Made by a program: the position numbers and the translations under genes
The notes under the pieces: generated by a model
What the model saw: the letters and a program-made list of their open reading frames with translations, nothing else
The model's database searches: none
Told to the model about the DNA's origin: nothing
Shown: positions 44,123-59,834 of the stretch, in pieces
Numbering within the stretch: the first letter of the stretch is position 1
Layout of the letters: each line of letters opens with the position of its first letter
Origin: Paludibacteraceae bacterium
GTDB lineage: Bacteria; Bacteroidota; Bacteroidia; Bacteroidales; Paludibacteraceae
Direction of reading: 5' to 3'
Assembly: GCA_016285885.1 (NCBI GenBank)
Contig: JAEERP010000002.1
Span: 186,001-250,000, forward strand
Length of the DNA stretch: 64,000 bases

Positions 44123-44569
44123 CTATTTTTTAATGATTTTCACGAATTGGTTTCCCGCCTTGATCAGGTAAGGCGCAGGAGACATTTTGTCTGTGTTTAT
44201 TGTCAATTCCGATTCTTCGGCGACTGTCGAGAAAAGCACTTTGCCGTCTGTACGTATGATTTGTACCTGGGAACCTTTCTCGAGCCCGGATAGGAGAATG
44301 TGGTCTTCGACGAGCGTATTGACCGAAAAAGTGTTCGTCGGAACTCCATCTGTGCCACTTGATACGGAGAAATTGATCTCCACCGTTTCGATGTCCAGTT
44401 TGAATGTGCTGCCGTCGGAATATTTCAGTTCAAGTTCATCTTCGGCAAAGGTTATTGTTGACACGTCGTCCCGTTCCGCCTTCTCTCCGTTTATCATCAG
44501 TGTTTTCCCCGCATGGACAAACGTGGAGAATCCTATGGCAAGTATTAATGAAATGAGTTTTCTGGTCAT
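44123..44569 (-). CDS. Small secreted protein with type IX-like C-terminal tail
   Basis: 148 aa. Signal peptide (ISLILAIGFSTFVHAG), a MINGEKAERDDVSTITFAED beta segment similar to the GH5 protein's N-terminal domain, and a C-terminal half (VQIIRTDGKVLFSTVAEES… APYLIKAGNQFVKIIKK) that looks like a T9SS type A sorting domain. It probably ends up at the cell surface. Function unknown. Confidence 0.7.
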   Translation of the reverse strand: MTRKLISLILAIGFSTFVHAGKTLMINGEKAERDDVSTITFAEDELELKYSDGSTFKLDIETVEINFSVSSGTDGVPTNTFSVNTLVEDHILLSGLEKGSQVQIIRTDGKVLFSTVAEESELTINTDKMSPAPYLIKAGNQFVKIIKK

Positions 44570-44802
44570 GCTTTTATCTGTTTAAATTGTTCTATTAATG
44601 TGTCGCAAAACATTAAAAACACACGTACAAGTTTTGCATTTGGTTGCAAATATAGATATTTTTTGACAAACGGAGATTTTTGGAGATGTTTTTGGGAGAT
44701 TATGTCTGAAACTATTCAGCCATCTATACAATTGCGCCGTAGAGAAGTCTTACGAAACCTCCCTACGACGCCCCCTTAACTAGTATAAAAATTACAAACG
44801 AA

Positions 44803-44900
44803 TTCTTAATTCAAAATTCTTAATTCAAAATTCTTAATTCAAAATTCTTAATTCAAAATTCTTAATTCAAAATTCTTAATTCAAAATTCTTAATTCAAAA
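44803..44900. repeat. Seven tandem copies of a 14-bp AT-rich unit
   Basis: TTCTTAATTCAAAA is repeated seven times without change from 44803 to 44900, ending 4 bp before the amt stop codon. The rest of 44570-44802 has no gene; a minor inverted repeat may lie near 44740-44765. Confidence 0.95.
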
Positions 44901-44904
44901 TTCT

Positions 44905-46293
44905 CTAAATGTCCCTCTGGTCCTTCTCCGAGTAATTCTCGAAGTACTCAGCTATCTCCCTTTCCGCGCTGTCGCTGAAAGCGTAGGACTCGTCGTGTTG
45001 GCTGACATCCAGACCCATGCGCTCCGACTTGACGCTGACACGCATCGGAATCATCTTATTAGTGACCCAATAGAGCGCGAAGCTGACGATGAACGTGTAG
45101 GCGACGACAATGACGACGCCCAAGACACTGTTGAGGAACTCCGTCCAGTTGCCGTGGATCAGGCCCGTGTAGGAGAAGACGCCCGTGAGGATGGTGGCGA
45201 AGATACCTCCCATTCCGTGGGTCGGGAACACGTCGAGCGCATCGTCGATGCTTGATTTCTCCCTCCAATGCACGGCGGTGTTGCAGACGAGCGTCGTGAG
45301 CAACGCGATGATGAAGCTTTGGCTCGTCGTCACCACGTCCGCACAAGGTGTGATGGCCACCAATCCTACCACCGCACCGACAGCCGCGCCCATGCCGGAA
45401 GGCTTTCTGCCACGCAGGCAATCGATGAAGATCCAGCTCATCATGGCCGTCGCACCAGCCGTGTTCGTGTTGAGGAACGCCTTGATGGCGATACCGTCCG
45501 CCGCCAAGCTCGAACCACCGTTGAAGCCGAACCAACCCAGCCACAGCAAGGCCGCACCCAATAAGACGAAAGGCACGTTGGCAGGGATGTGGTTCTCCGA
45601 GCGTACGTTCGTTCTGCGACCCAAGAAGAGCGCTCCGACGAGTGCCGCCACACCGCTGGAAGCGTGCACGACGATACCGCCCGCGAAGTCGTGTATGTTC
45701 AGCCATTTATGCAACAAACCATCCGGATGCCACGTCCAGTGGGCCAGCGGACAGTAGATGAAGATGCAGAAGAGCATCATGAAAACCATGTAAGCGGAGA
45801 AACGCACACGCTCCGCGAAAGACCCTGTGATAAGGGAAGGAGTGATGATGGCGAATTTCATCTGGAAGATAGCGTACAGCGCCAACGGTATGGTGGCGGT
45901 CAGGTAAGGTTCAGGCTTGGCGCCCACATTGTGGAACATGAAGTATTGTGTCGGGTCACCGATCAGACCCAGTCCGCCCAAATCGTTTCCGAAAGCGAGG
46001 GAGAACCCGAAAATCACCCACAGGACACTGATGATACCCATGGCGATGAATGATTGCAGGATGGTGCTGATGACGTTTTTCTTTCCCACCATACCACCGT
46101 AGAAAAAGGAGAGACCCGGAGTCATCATCAATACGAAAATCGTGGCCGTGATCATCCATGCCACATTGCTCGACGTGCACTCTTCCGTCTCCACAAACTC
46201 CCATAGACCCTGTTCTTCAGGGATGAAGATGCCCAATGCCGCTATGATAGCCATGAACGACATCATGATAATCCATCTCTTTTTTGTTTTCAT
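44905..46293 (-). CDS. amtB: Ammonium transporter
   Basis: 462 aa, about eleven transmembrane helices. AWMITATIFVLMMTPGLSFFYGGMVGKKNV, VWGDGGWL-type region reading HDFAGGIVVHASSGVAALVGA, and DDALDVFPTHGMGGIFATI with a pore histidine are typical of AmtB. No glnK gene is adjacent. It moves ammonium or ammonia and supplies the glutamine used by the divergent purF-like, pyrG and carAB genes. The 14-bp tandem repeat abuts its 3' end. Confidence 0.95.
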   Translation of the reverse strand: MKTKKRWIIMMSFMAIIAALGIFIPEEQGLWEFVETEECTSSNVAWMITATIFVLMMTPGLSFFYGGMVGKKNVISTILQSFIAMGIISVLWVIFGFSLAFGNDLGGLGLIGDPTQYFMFHNVGAKPEPYLTATIPLALYAIFQMKFAIITPSLITGSFAERVRFSAYMVFMMLFCIFIYCPLAHWTWHPDGLLHKWLNIHDFAGGIVVHASSGVAALVGALFLGRRTNVRSENHIPANVPFVLLGAALLWLGWFGFNGGSSLAADGIAIKAFLNTNTAGATAMMSWIFIDCLRGRKPSGMGAAVGAVVGLVAITPCADVVTTSQSFIIALLTTLVCNTAVHWREKSSIDDALDVFPTHGMGGIFATILTGVFSYTGLIHGNWTEFLNSVLGVVIVVAYTFIVSFALYWVTNKMIPMRVSVKSERMGLDVSQHDESYAFSDSAEREIAEYFENYSEKDQRDI

Positions 46294-46423
46294 AATAACT
46301 GATATTAAATATTGTACATAAATTATCTTTTGTTGTCGATTTTTAGTGTCTAATTGCTCTAAAAAATCGTATATTCATTGCATATTGTATTTAATATTTT
46401 ATATTTTCAATCATAATGACACG

Positions 46424-46453
46424 CAAAAATACTATTTATCTTTCAAATAGCAA
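46424..46453 (-). promoter_or_regulatory. Promoter of amtB
   Basis: Minus strand: TTG (46451-46453), 19 nt, TATTTTTG (46424-46431), leaving a 5' leader of about 125 nt. The divergent purF-like gene must also be started from this AT-rich 300-bp gap; only a weak TATGTTTTG match is seen near 46556. Confidence 0.6.
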
Positions 46454-46593
46454 GTCAAAATACAATATTTTTTACAAAAAGTTTCTTATTCTTTTGTTTT
46501 AAAAACTTTTTATTGTTTTTACTTGCGTGTTTGTAGCAAAAAGATTTACTTCGCGTATGTTTTGTAGTTTAATTGTCAACAAGAGGAGGATTT

Positions 46594-48384
46594 ATGGAGA
46601 CGCTACGTCATGAATGCGGCATCGCTATGATTAGGTTGCTGAAACCATTGGACTATTACCGCCAGAAATATGGTACGGACGGTTATGGTTTAGGCAAGCT
46701 CTATCTAATGATGGAGAAGCAGCATAACCGAGGTCAGGAGGGTGCGGGTGTCGCGTGTGTGAAGCTTCATTCCACACCGGGGCACGAGTATATGTTCAGG
46801 GAAAAGGCGGAGGGCAAGGATGCCATCACCAAGGTCTTTTCCTCCATCGGCCACTTGTTGGCCACACCGAGCGAGGATGACCCATCAGGCACACCACCAT
46901 TTCAAGGTGAGTTGCTGATGGGTCATCTTCGTTATAGCACCACAGGCAAAGGGGGCTTGCGTTATGTGCACCCGTTCCTGCGCCGCAACAACTGGCGAGC
47001 GAAGAACCTTTGCATCTGCGGTAACTTCAACATGACGAACATCGACCACATCTTCCAACTCCTGACGGAGCAGGGCCAATACCCGCGCATCTACAGCGAT
47101 TCGTACATCATGCTGGAGCTGATGGGCCATCGCCTGGACCGTGAGGTGGAGCGCCTCTACCGTGAGGCGAAGGAGTCGGGTCGGGTCAATACGGAGATCA
47201 CCGATTATGTGGATACGCATGTGGACATCAGCAACGTGTTGTCCTCCACCATGCCTCACTTCGACGGAGGCTATGTGGTCTGCGGTCTGACGGGTAGCGG
47301 TGAGATGTTCTCCATGCGTGACCCGTGGGGTATCCGCCCCGCCTTCTTCTACCGGAACGATGAACTTGTCGCGGTGGCGAGCGAACGTCCGGTGCTTCAG
47401 ACCACCTTCGATCTCTCTTGCGACGAGGTGGAGGAGCTGAAACCGGGTCAGGCGCTGATCGTGGGACAGAACGGAAAGCTCTTCCTGAAGTCCATCATCG
47501 ATCCGAAGCCTTATTCCCCTTGCGTCTTCGAGCGTATCTATTTCAGCAGGGGAAATGACCAAGACATCTACCAGGAGCGCAAGATGTTGGGTAGGCAGTT
47601 GCAGGACGCTATCCTGAAAGCGATAGACGGAGATGTGGAGAACGCGGTCTTCTCCTATATCCCTAACACGGCGGAGGTGGCCTACTACGGTATGGTGGAG
47701 GGCTTCCGCGAGAACTTCTCCCACGTGCGTGCGGAGAAGGTGGTCTCCAAGGACATCAAGCTGCGTACGTTCATCACGGAGGGAAAGAGCCGAAACGACC
47801 TCGCCGCCCATGTCTACGACATCACCTATGGCAGCGTGCGGCCTGGTGTGGACAACTTAGTTGTCATCGACGATAGCATCGTGAGGGGAACCACCTTGCA
47901 CGAGAGCATCATCAAGATATTGGACCGCCTCCATCCGAAGAGCATCGTCATCGTAAGCTCCGCTCCGCAGATCCGTTACCCGGACTTCTACGGTATCGAC
48001 ATGAGCCGAATCGGCGACTTCATCGCCTTCAAGGCGGCTGTGGCGCTGCGGAAGGATAGGGGAGAGGCTCTGATGCTGAAGGAATTGTACGATTCGTGCG
48101 CGGCCGCCCTCGCTGATGGTGGCTGGAAGAACGGAGAGAATGTCCTGAGACAATTGTACGATGGCTTGTCCGTCGACGAGCTGAACCAGAAAATGGTGGA
48201 GATCCTCTGCCCAGAAGGGGTGACGACACCAGTGAAATTGGTCTTCCAAAGCATTGAGGGACTGCACCATGCGATCCCGAAACATCCAGGCGATTGGTAC
48301 TTCACGGGACATTACCCGACGGAGGGCGGACTTCGCATGCTTTACCGTTCGTACATGGATTGGTATGAGAGTGGAAAAAAATAA
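46594..48384 (+). CDS. purF: Amidophosphoribosyltransferase-like glutamine amidotransferase
   Basis: 596 aa from ATG 46594, which has AGGAGG directly upstream; the seven codons before it are unlikely. METLRHECGIAMIRL suggests a short propeptide before the Ntn-type cysteine nucleophile. RYSTTGKGG and GNFNMTNID are glutaminase motifs, DPWGIRPAFF follows, and VVIDDSIVRGTT is the PRPP loop. About 90 residues longer than E. coli PurF. It may be the purine enzyme or a second paralogue. Followed by pyrG after 24 bp. Confidence 0.88.
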   Translation: METLRHECGIAMIRLLKPLDYYRQKYGTDGYGLGKLYLMMEKQHNRGQEGAGVACVKLHSTPGHEYMFREKAEGKDAITKVFSSIGHLLATPSEDDPSGTPPFQGELLMGHLRYSTTGKGGLRYVHPFLRRNNWRAKNLCICGNFNMTNIDHIFQLLTEQGQYPRIYSDSYIMLELMGHRLDREVERLYREAKESGRVNTEITDYVDTHVDISNVLSSTMPHFDGGYVVCGLTGSGEMFSMRDPWGIRPAFFYRNDELVAVASERPVLQTTFDLSCDEVEELKPGQALIVGQNGKLFLKSIIDPKPYSPCVFERIYFSRGNDQDIYQERKMLGRQLQDAILKAIDGDVENAVFSYIPNTAEVAYYGMVEGFRENFSHVRAEKVVSKDIKLRTFITEGKSRNDLAAHVYDITYGSVRPGVDNLVVIDDSIVRGTTLHESIIKILDRLHPKSIVIVSSAPQIRYPDFYGIDMSRIGDFIAFKAAVALRKDRGEALMLKELYDSCAAALADGGWKNGENVLRQLYDGLSVDELNQKMVEILCPEGVTTPVKLVFQSIEGLHHAIPKHPGDWYFTGHYPTEGGLRMLYRSYMDWYESGKK

Positions 48385-54352
<5,968 letters not shown>

Positions 54353-54377
54353 GCCTCTTTTCGGACGATTGTTTTAC

Positions 54378-54425
54378 ACCCCGTAGGTTCGAGACCGTTG
54401 GTCTATCCTGCGGGGTTCTTTTTTT
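54378..54425 (+). terminator. Intrinsic terminator after carAB
   Basis: ACCCCGTAGG pairs with CCTGCGGGGT over 10 bp (one G-U), then a run of seven T, 26 bp past the stop. Confidence 0.88.
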
Positions 54426-54524
54426 GCTCTCTCGGAAGATTTTTGTCGAATAGGGTAGGATGCCACCCCCTCGTGTATGACACTTTCTAAACACACGGGA
54501 TCCCCTTTCTTGTGCTCCCTATAC

Positions 54525-54560
54525 AAAAAGCGGGCTGTTCCACAGCATAGAACAGCCCGC
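54525..54560 (-). terminator. Intrinsic terminator of the secreted Ig-like protein gene
   Basis: Minus strand: GCGGGCTGTTC pairs perfectly over 11 bp with GAACAGCCCGC, followed by TTTTTG, 22 bp after the stop. Confidence 0.88.
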
Positions 54561-54582
54561 ATCTGTTTTAGGATAGGTTGGA

Positions 54583-56484
54583 TTATAGGTCAATCAGCAC
54601 CTTTTCGTGACCTACGATGTAGTAGGATCCCTTCTTTAATCCATTCAAAGCCTCAGACCTCTTGACGTTGGTTTTTACGATGATACCGGAGATCGTATAG
54701 ACGTTCACCATCTCGTCCATCTCTGCCGCAGGTTGCGTCTCTACGCCTACTTCCTCGGTAGGTGCGCACATGTAGATTTGGATGTCGTCCAATACCAAGT
54801 CGTTCCCATTCTTATTGTAACTTTCACTACCGCCGCCATAAGAAATGACGGACAACTCTATACTGCCACCTTCCCACAGTTCGAAATCCAATCGGGCAAC
54901 GGCCCAATTTTTGCCGTCAGTCGAGGATTTCTTCACACGCACTGACTTGTAAATGTCACCAGTTGTCAAATCCTTCACTTGGATGTAAATATCCACAGGA
55001 TTTTCACCGTTAGAGAATGTGTTCACATGGCAGAGTGCCGTGTAGTTCGTTTCGTACAATCCGTGAATTCGTCGCGTGTAAATTACATGGTCTCGTTCGT
55101 TGTTGCAGTTTAAGAACAGCATGCCTCCATATGCGCTTGTACCATATGTGTGGTCTGGAATGAATGTCCATCCATTCTTTTTCGGACTTTGCCCGTTTCC
55201 GAAATAGGCTTCCAACCCCCATCGCGTACCATCTTGAACGCTGTCGTGAGCACATGTCACGTTAGCGGCGACGCAATATTTGCCTTCTGTAGACGGAATA
55301 GTGTCACATTCCGCATGAGCATATTGGGTTAATTCAACGCATGTCGTCCACTTGTTTGCATTGTTGTAGGATACTTTTATTGGATTATCAATGTCGCTGT
55401 AGTCCCACATCCAATACTCTGTCGCAGAGGTAAAGGTGCCGAAGTCTTCCTGCCAGATTAGTTTCAGAGGTGTTTGGTCACCGATGTTGTTCTCACAACA
55501 CATTTGGTCTTCAACGGTATGACTTTCGGATTTTATTGCTACTATGTTTCCTTCCTCATCAGGGACATTCATCTCATAGTAGTAAGTGTGTTTCCCGGGT
55601 GTATTCCCGGAAATATGGGTGATTTGGGAACCTCTCTCTGAAATTACAGTCCCATCCTTGTACCATGTATAGGCGGAGTCTGGGTAATTGCGATATTTTT
55701 TAGCCACGGAAAGAGTGACGGTTTCGTCTCCTGTACAAACGCTTTCCTCTCCTTGAATTTTGGCGTCCACCACCCCATACACCTTTATGCTCTTGATCAT
55801 GATGGCTTGGCCAAGGACACCTTTTGCCGCGCTAATGTGCAAATTTAGCGTTCCACCGCTTATCGGGTTAGAACCTGTGCTGTTTGGCGTGACAACAAGT
55901 GTACTTGTGTGTCCCGATTTAATCATGTGGCTGTCAAGATTTTGGCTGAGTTCTCCGTTTGTTGTGTTGTTGTAATCTGGGTTGGCTATCGCACGCAACG
56001 TCACATTATAATGGGAGGATTGTATCTCATTATCAGTTAATGGCACAGAATATTTGATTTCCACCTTGTAGTCGCTCTTGTCCTTGAGTCCATTGACAAT
56101 CATGTTTAAAAGGACTTGTTCTGATTTGGTGGTGGAAGTGACAACCCCCCATCCTTCCTCATCAATCATTCTTATTTCATCCAATTTTTTAGGATTAGAG
56201 GTGATGGCGTATTGTGCTTTGCTGAGGAAATCAGACTTCTTCTCCGTGGAACGTGTTGTTGTCGCCAGCGATAGGCTTGTCAATAACCGTGGTTTTATCA
56301 AAGAATTACCAAATCCGTCCACCTTGTCTATTGATGCAAAATTGGACGTGGATCCTTTGCCCGAACAAGAAAAATCCGTCTCTGCCACCAATACCATGTT
56401 TGTGTTCCCTTGTGCAAGGAGATTCCCTACAACTCCTAATAGGAACACAAGAAGAGTTAATCGTTTTTGTAAAAATATCTTCAT
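54583..56484 (-). CDS. Secreted multidomain protein with Ig-like domain and type IX tail
   Basis: 633 aa. Signal peptide (LTLLVFLLGVVGNLLAQ). Residues about 25-240 are an unassigned beta-rich region, 240-330 an Ig/PKD-like domain (ESVCTGDETVTLSVAKKY… AYTWYKDGT), 345-570 a jelly-roll-like domain, and the last 45 residues (VNVYTISGIIVKTNVKRSE) a T9SS type A sorting tail. Probably displayed on the surface or released. Relatives of its Ig part occur in the large protein at 60.7 kb. Confidence 0.75.
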   Translation of the reverse strand: MKIFLQKRLTLLVFLLGVVGNLLAQGNTNMVLVAETDFSCSGKGSTSNFASIDKVDGFGNSLIKPRLLTSLSLATTTRSTEKKSDFLSKAQYAITSNPKKLDEIRMIDEEGWGVVTSTTKSEQVLLNMIVNGLKDKSDYKVEIKYSVPLTDNEIQSSHYNVTLRAIANPDYNNTTNGELSQNLDSHMIKSGHTSTLVVTPNSTGSNPISGGTLNLHISAAKGVLGQAIMIKSIKVYGVVDAKIQGEESVCTGDETVTLSVAKKYRNYPDSAYTWYKDGTVISERGSQITHISGNTPGKHTYYYEMNVPDEEGNIVAIKSESHTVEDQMCCENNIGDQTPLKLIWQEDFGTFTSATEYWMWDYSDIDNPIKVSYNNANKWTTCVELTQYAHAECDTIPSTEGKYCVAANVTCAHDSVQDGTRWGLEAYFGNGQSPKKNGWTFIPDHTYGTSAYGGMLFLNCNNERDHVIYTRRIHGLYETNYTALCHVNTFSNGENPVDIYIQVKDLTTGDIYKSVRVKKSSTDGKNWAVARLDFELWEGGSIELSVISYGGGSESYNKNGNDLVLDDIQIYMCAPTEEVGVETQPAAEMDEMVNVYTISGIIVKTNVKRSEALNGLKKGSYYIVGHEKVLIDL

Positions 56485-56598
56485 ACTCGTCTATTTTGAT
56501 AGTCTGAGTTGCTATTATAAGAATGTCTAATTTACAAGGTACTTCAATTGCTTCTGGTTTTTTCAATCATGCACATATATGTAAATCTATATTTTGTG

Positions 56599-56606
56599 CA
56601 AATATA
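56599..56606 (-). promoter_or_regulatory. -7 box of the secreted Ig-like protein gene
   Basis: Minus strand TATATTTG, exact match; no clear -33. The remainder of 56607-56855 has no gene. Confidence 0.5.
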
Positions 56607-56855
56607 ATTATTTTTAAGTTTATCTGATTCTTGTTCTGTGTAAATGGTGTCCATTCTTAGGCGGGTTTAACACTATTTATTAAAGGGGATATATTCTATC
56701 TATATTTTAAATGGATTGTGTGATAGTCTGATTTATTTAGCTCCGTCGAGTTGATGGTTCCTGCTCTTTCTATCTTTCTTCCTGTTATTCAGGTGTTTTT
56801 CCCTTGCTAATGGGTCGATATCTATTTTGGGGAGGAACTCAATTTCAGCTCGTTA

Positions 56856-58349
56856 TCATAGTGATATTCCTCGTCGTTTCTTCTTCGGCCGATTCACCTT
56901 CTGCGAATCCGTTTTCTGTGCCTGTGTTTCCTTCGGTGGAGACAGCCTTCCCGCTGAGCCCGCCACGACGCAGTTGAGGTCCTTGTCCAGTTTCACGTGG
57001 GTCTGCTTGTAGGCGATCGTCTCTCCGTTGAGGAGCCGTTTGCGCTCCGTGTCGCCTAGGCTCATCTTGTCCAATGTTTGGTCGAGGCTCTCTTTCGGTT
57101 GTTTGAGGAAGAGGTGTGCCTTGTTGCCCAGCATCATCAGTTTGGCGGTATGCCCGTTCTTCATCTGCAGTGGCTCGGTCAGCTTGCCGTTTTGCGCCGA
57201 ACGTATCTTCCTCACGGACCTCTCGTCGAAGAGTTCGGATAGGCGATACTCCTTGGCCTTCCCATCGCAAGTTGGCAGGGCGATGCCTTCCAGCGTCTGA
57301 TAATTGCGGGGTTGCAGGTCCACTTCCGCCATCACCTTTTGGCACTCCTTGTTGATGCGGTTGATGTTCATGACGTCCACCAGGTCCTGATTCTTCACGT
57401 CGATGTCGTTCCAATTCTTTTTCGGGTCATACTCGTCGATTTTCTTGAAGAGGTTCTGGGCCACCATCTCCGTCTTGTCCACATCCTCAACCGTCACCAC
57501 GTTGAGGCTCGCTTTCCCCAGCACCGCCGCTGTCGTCTGTTTGGAGGCTTGCTCCACCTTCGCATTGCCCAACACCAGCACATTTTCCTTGCCCTCCCGT
57601 ATTTTGATCTCCTCCGCCAATTGTTTGTTGAGGCTGTCGTAGAGAGGCGAGGGGACTTTGCCGATTTGTTTTATTGAATTCTTAATTTCACGACTGAGTT
57701 CAGAAATGTCTTTTCCTAATTTCTTGAGATTCTTTTTCGCCAACTTCACATCCTCTTGCCTTGGCGAATTTTGGATGATATCCAACGTGTCCAACTTCGC
57801 CCGTTGTGTGCAAAACAGGTTGCGTCGCATTTGAAGCTGGGACTTCTGTTTCATTATACGTTCATATTCCTCAATGTCAATTGTGTTATTGTTAAGGATT
57901 TTGGCACTTGAGCCATTCTCGAATAGAGTTCTCTCCAATCCATTTTCTTTGTCATTGAATAGAGTTATAAATTTTTGTTCGGGGATGTAATATTGCGTCA
58001 TGCCGCCCATTCCATACGCAGTGTTTTCTGAAGTTTTTCCCGTTTCAACCTCCAAGTCTCTCTTTAACGTAAACTTAGCGATTTCGTTACGATAGGAGCA
58101 CTCTTCCGTTCCAGTTTTCTTCCAAGGCGCAATTTGCAACATCCGATTCAGCAACACATCGTCATCCTTGACGATTTCAAGCGCATTTTTAGGGAACAAA
58201 TACGCACAAGGACACATTTCCCCATCTTTATATGATACAAGGGCACAAAGTTCTGTGCCCGCTTTTAGCACCACCTTTTCATACGAGTCTATACCCGCAT
58301 ACTTGTCGGTGCCTTGCCATTCCGAGGCAGATTTCAGGTTTTCTTCCAT
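56856..58349 (-). CDS. DUF3945-like protein of mobile-element type
   Basis: 497 aa, soluble and highly charged. The central part (about 170-240) is helical and coiled-coil-like. The segment LGDTERKRLLNGETIAYKQTHVKLDKDLNCVV near 435-465 and a similar RLSELFDERSVRKIRSAQNG unit resemble the repeats of DUF3945-type proteins carried on Bacteroidetes conjugative elements. The C-terminus is a basic tail (KKKRRGISL). It follows another unknown gene by 14 bp. Function unknown; the family assignment is tentative. Confidence 0.5.
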   Translation of the reverse strand: MEENLKSASEWQGTDKYAGIDSYEKVVLKAGTELCALVSYKDGEMCPCAYLFPKNALEIVKDDDVLLNRMLQIAPWKKTGTEECSYRNEIAKFTLKRDLEVETGKTSENTAYGMGGMTQYYIPEQKFITLFNDKENGLERTLFENGSSAKILNNNTIDIEEYERIMKQKSQLQMRRNLFCTQRAKLDTLDIIQNSPRQEDVKLAKKNLKKLGKDISELSREIKNSIKQIGKVPSPLYDSLNKQLAEEIKIREGKENVLVLGNAKVEQASKQTTAAVLGKASLNVVTVEDVDKTEMVAQNLFKKIDEYDPKKNWNDIDVKNQDLVDVMNINRINKECQKVMAEVDLQPRNYQTLEGIALPTCDGKAKEYRLSELFDERSVRKIRSAQNGKLTEPLQMKNGHTAKLMMLGNKAHLFLKQPKESLDQTLDKMSLGDTERKRLLNGETIAYKQTHVKLDKDLNCVVAGSAGRLSPPKETQAQKTDSQKVNRPKKKRRGISL

Positions 58350-58363
58350 AGTGTTTTATCCAT

Positions 58364-58909
58364 TTAACTCCAACAAACATCATCGGGAATTTCATCCAAC
58401 CGTTTCTTGTCTTCTTCTGTTAGGTTATCATATCTTATGGTGATTGAGATGTCCGGTTCATGCATCAGACAAATATTCGAGCTGAAAGTGCCCCAATCCG
58501 TAAGATAATCGTTGTCATACTTCTCTGAGTCGATGTTAGACGAACTTAATCCAACTTCCTTCATCAAGAACTCATCGTGCATTCGCTTGATGTCGAAAGC
58601 AGCTTCCCTCCAATTCTCATCGTAAGGTCGATCGTGGAATTCAGCGGATTCCTTTGACGTTAGTATAATTTCTTGCACATAACCTTTTTCTCCATATTCA
58701 AGAAGAATACACATGTACATTTCATATCCGTCAATGTTTATCGATTTAAAATTATAGATGGTTCTCTCCATCTTAAAATTTTCTCCCTTAATCAAATACT
58801 CCGAATTGAACAGCCCCGATTTTTGGAACTCCTCCTTTGTCATGAACGGGTGCACTTCCCACCCTTTTTCTGCGTCGATGACGAACTTGCCGGTCTTTAG
58901 GTCTAACAT
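58364..58909 (-). CDS. Hypothetical protein, 181 aa
   Basis: Starts at ATG 58909 with a strong AAAGGAGG site upstream and a good promoter. No signal peptide or membrane segment. It has an alternating beta pattern (FKMERTIYNFKSINIDGYEMYMCILLEYGEKGYVQEI) and an acidic helix. I do not recognise the family. It forms a two-gene operon with the DUF3945-like gene. Confidence 0.65.
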   Translation of the reverse strand: MLDLKTGKFVIDAEKGWEVHPFMTKEEFQKSGLFNSEYLIKGENFKMERTIYNFKSINIDGYEMYMCILLEYGEKGYVQEIILTSKESAEFHDRPYDENWREAAFDIKRMHDEFLMKEVGLSSSNIDSEKYDNDYLTDWGTFSSNICLMHEPDISITIRYDNLTEEDKKRLDEIPDDVCWS

Positions 58910-58953
58910 ATTGCCTCCTTTTTTATCGTTATTTGTTTTTGATTTGTTTTACG

Positions 58954-58985
58954 CAAATGTAAGATTTTAATCATGATCTTGCAAA
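58954..58985 (-). promoter_or_regulatory. Promoter of the 58364-58909 operon
   Basis: Minus strand: TTTG (58982-58985), 20 nt, TACATTTG (58954-58961), a full match to the phylum's consensus. Confidence 0.7.
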
Positions 58986-59062
58986 TATATTTGTGTCAAA
59001 AATACTATTTTATTCACTGTTAATCGTTTGCGAAATATTTTTGTGTATTTTTAACTTCACTA

Positions 59063-59093
59063 TTGTTTCGTATTAATTTAAATGTTATTTTTG
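59063..59093 (+). promoter_or_regulatory. Promoter of the TraO-like/lipoprotein/surface-protein genes
   Basis: TTG (59063-59065), 20 nt, TATTTTTG (59086-59093). It leaves an untranslated leader of about 150 nt before 59248; nothing else is seen there. Confidence 0.6.
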
Positions 59094-59247
59094 CGGAGAA
59101 TTTAAGAAAGTATTGACCGAAATTGCCTATTCAATCGCAAGTTGTGGTTTATTGATATAGCACGTATTGGATGAAAAACATAGAGGATTTGTGTTATAGG
59201 TGGCATACGGGAAGTGTTATTTAAGTAGGTTATAATAGAAAAAAAAG

Positions 59248-59823
59248 ATGAAATGTAAAATCACAAGGATGGCGACATACAAGTTGTTGAGTCTGTCAGT
59301 CGCACTCATGTTCTATATAACGAGCATGGCGGAACCCATCAACCAATACGAGGCCGTGACGCTCTCACACGTAAAGGGATGCCAATCGGTCGGCCTCCGG
59401 GCGGGACACGGAACGAAGAACATAATCGACTTCGGACTAACCTATGCCTATTGCTTCAACACCAGGATGTCGCTCTTGGTGGAACTGGATCATGAGAGAG
59501 CTTACTTCGGTTACACTGACTTCATAAACACAATACTCGTATCTCCAGGCTTTGAGCACAACCTGATAAACTCCACCAAATGGTTTTATTGGCACTGGGG
59601 GATAGGTCCAGCCATCGGATATGACAAATGGCTTTGTGACCGAGTCAATGTGCAAGAGAAAGGTCTATGCTTCGGTGCACAAGTAGGCACAGGTGTGGAG
59701 TTTATCCCATGGACGAAGGTGTCATTCGTACTGAAAGCACAGCAATACGCACTGTTCAGCAAAGCAGAGAATTACTTGAAACCCAACTTCTCTTTGGCTG
59801 TCAGATTTAACTTCCACAGATAA
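59248..59823 (+). CDS. Outer-membrane beta-barrel protein, TraO-like
   Basis: 191 aa. Signal peptide (LLSLSVALMFYITSMAEP), then SVGLRAGHGTKNIIDFGLTYAYCF, alternating beta strands, GIGPAIGYDKW and a terminal SLAVRFNFHR strand. The size and pattern fit the TraO family of Bacteroidetes conjugative transposons, but no other tra gene is present. It may be an OM partner of the lipoprotein and large protein that follow. Confidence 0.55.
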   Translation: MKCKITRMATYKLLSLSVALMFYITSMAEPINQYEAVTLSHVKGCQSVGLRAGHGTKNIIDFGLTYAYCFNTRMSLLVELDHERAYFGYTDFINTILVSPGFEHNLINSTKWFYWHWGIGPAIGYDKWLCDRVNVQEKGLCFGAQVGTGVEFIPWTKVSFVLKAQQYALFSKAENYLKPNFSLAVRFNFHR

Positions 59824-59834
59824 AATTGAAGGAC

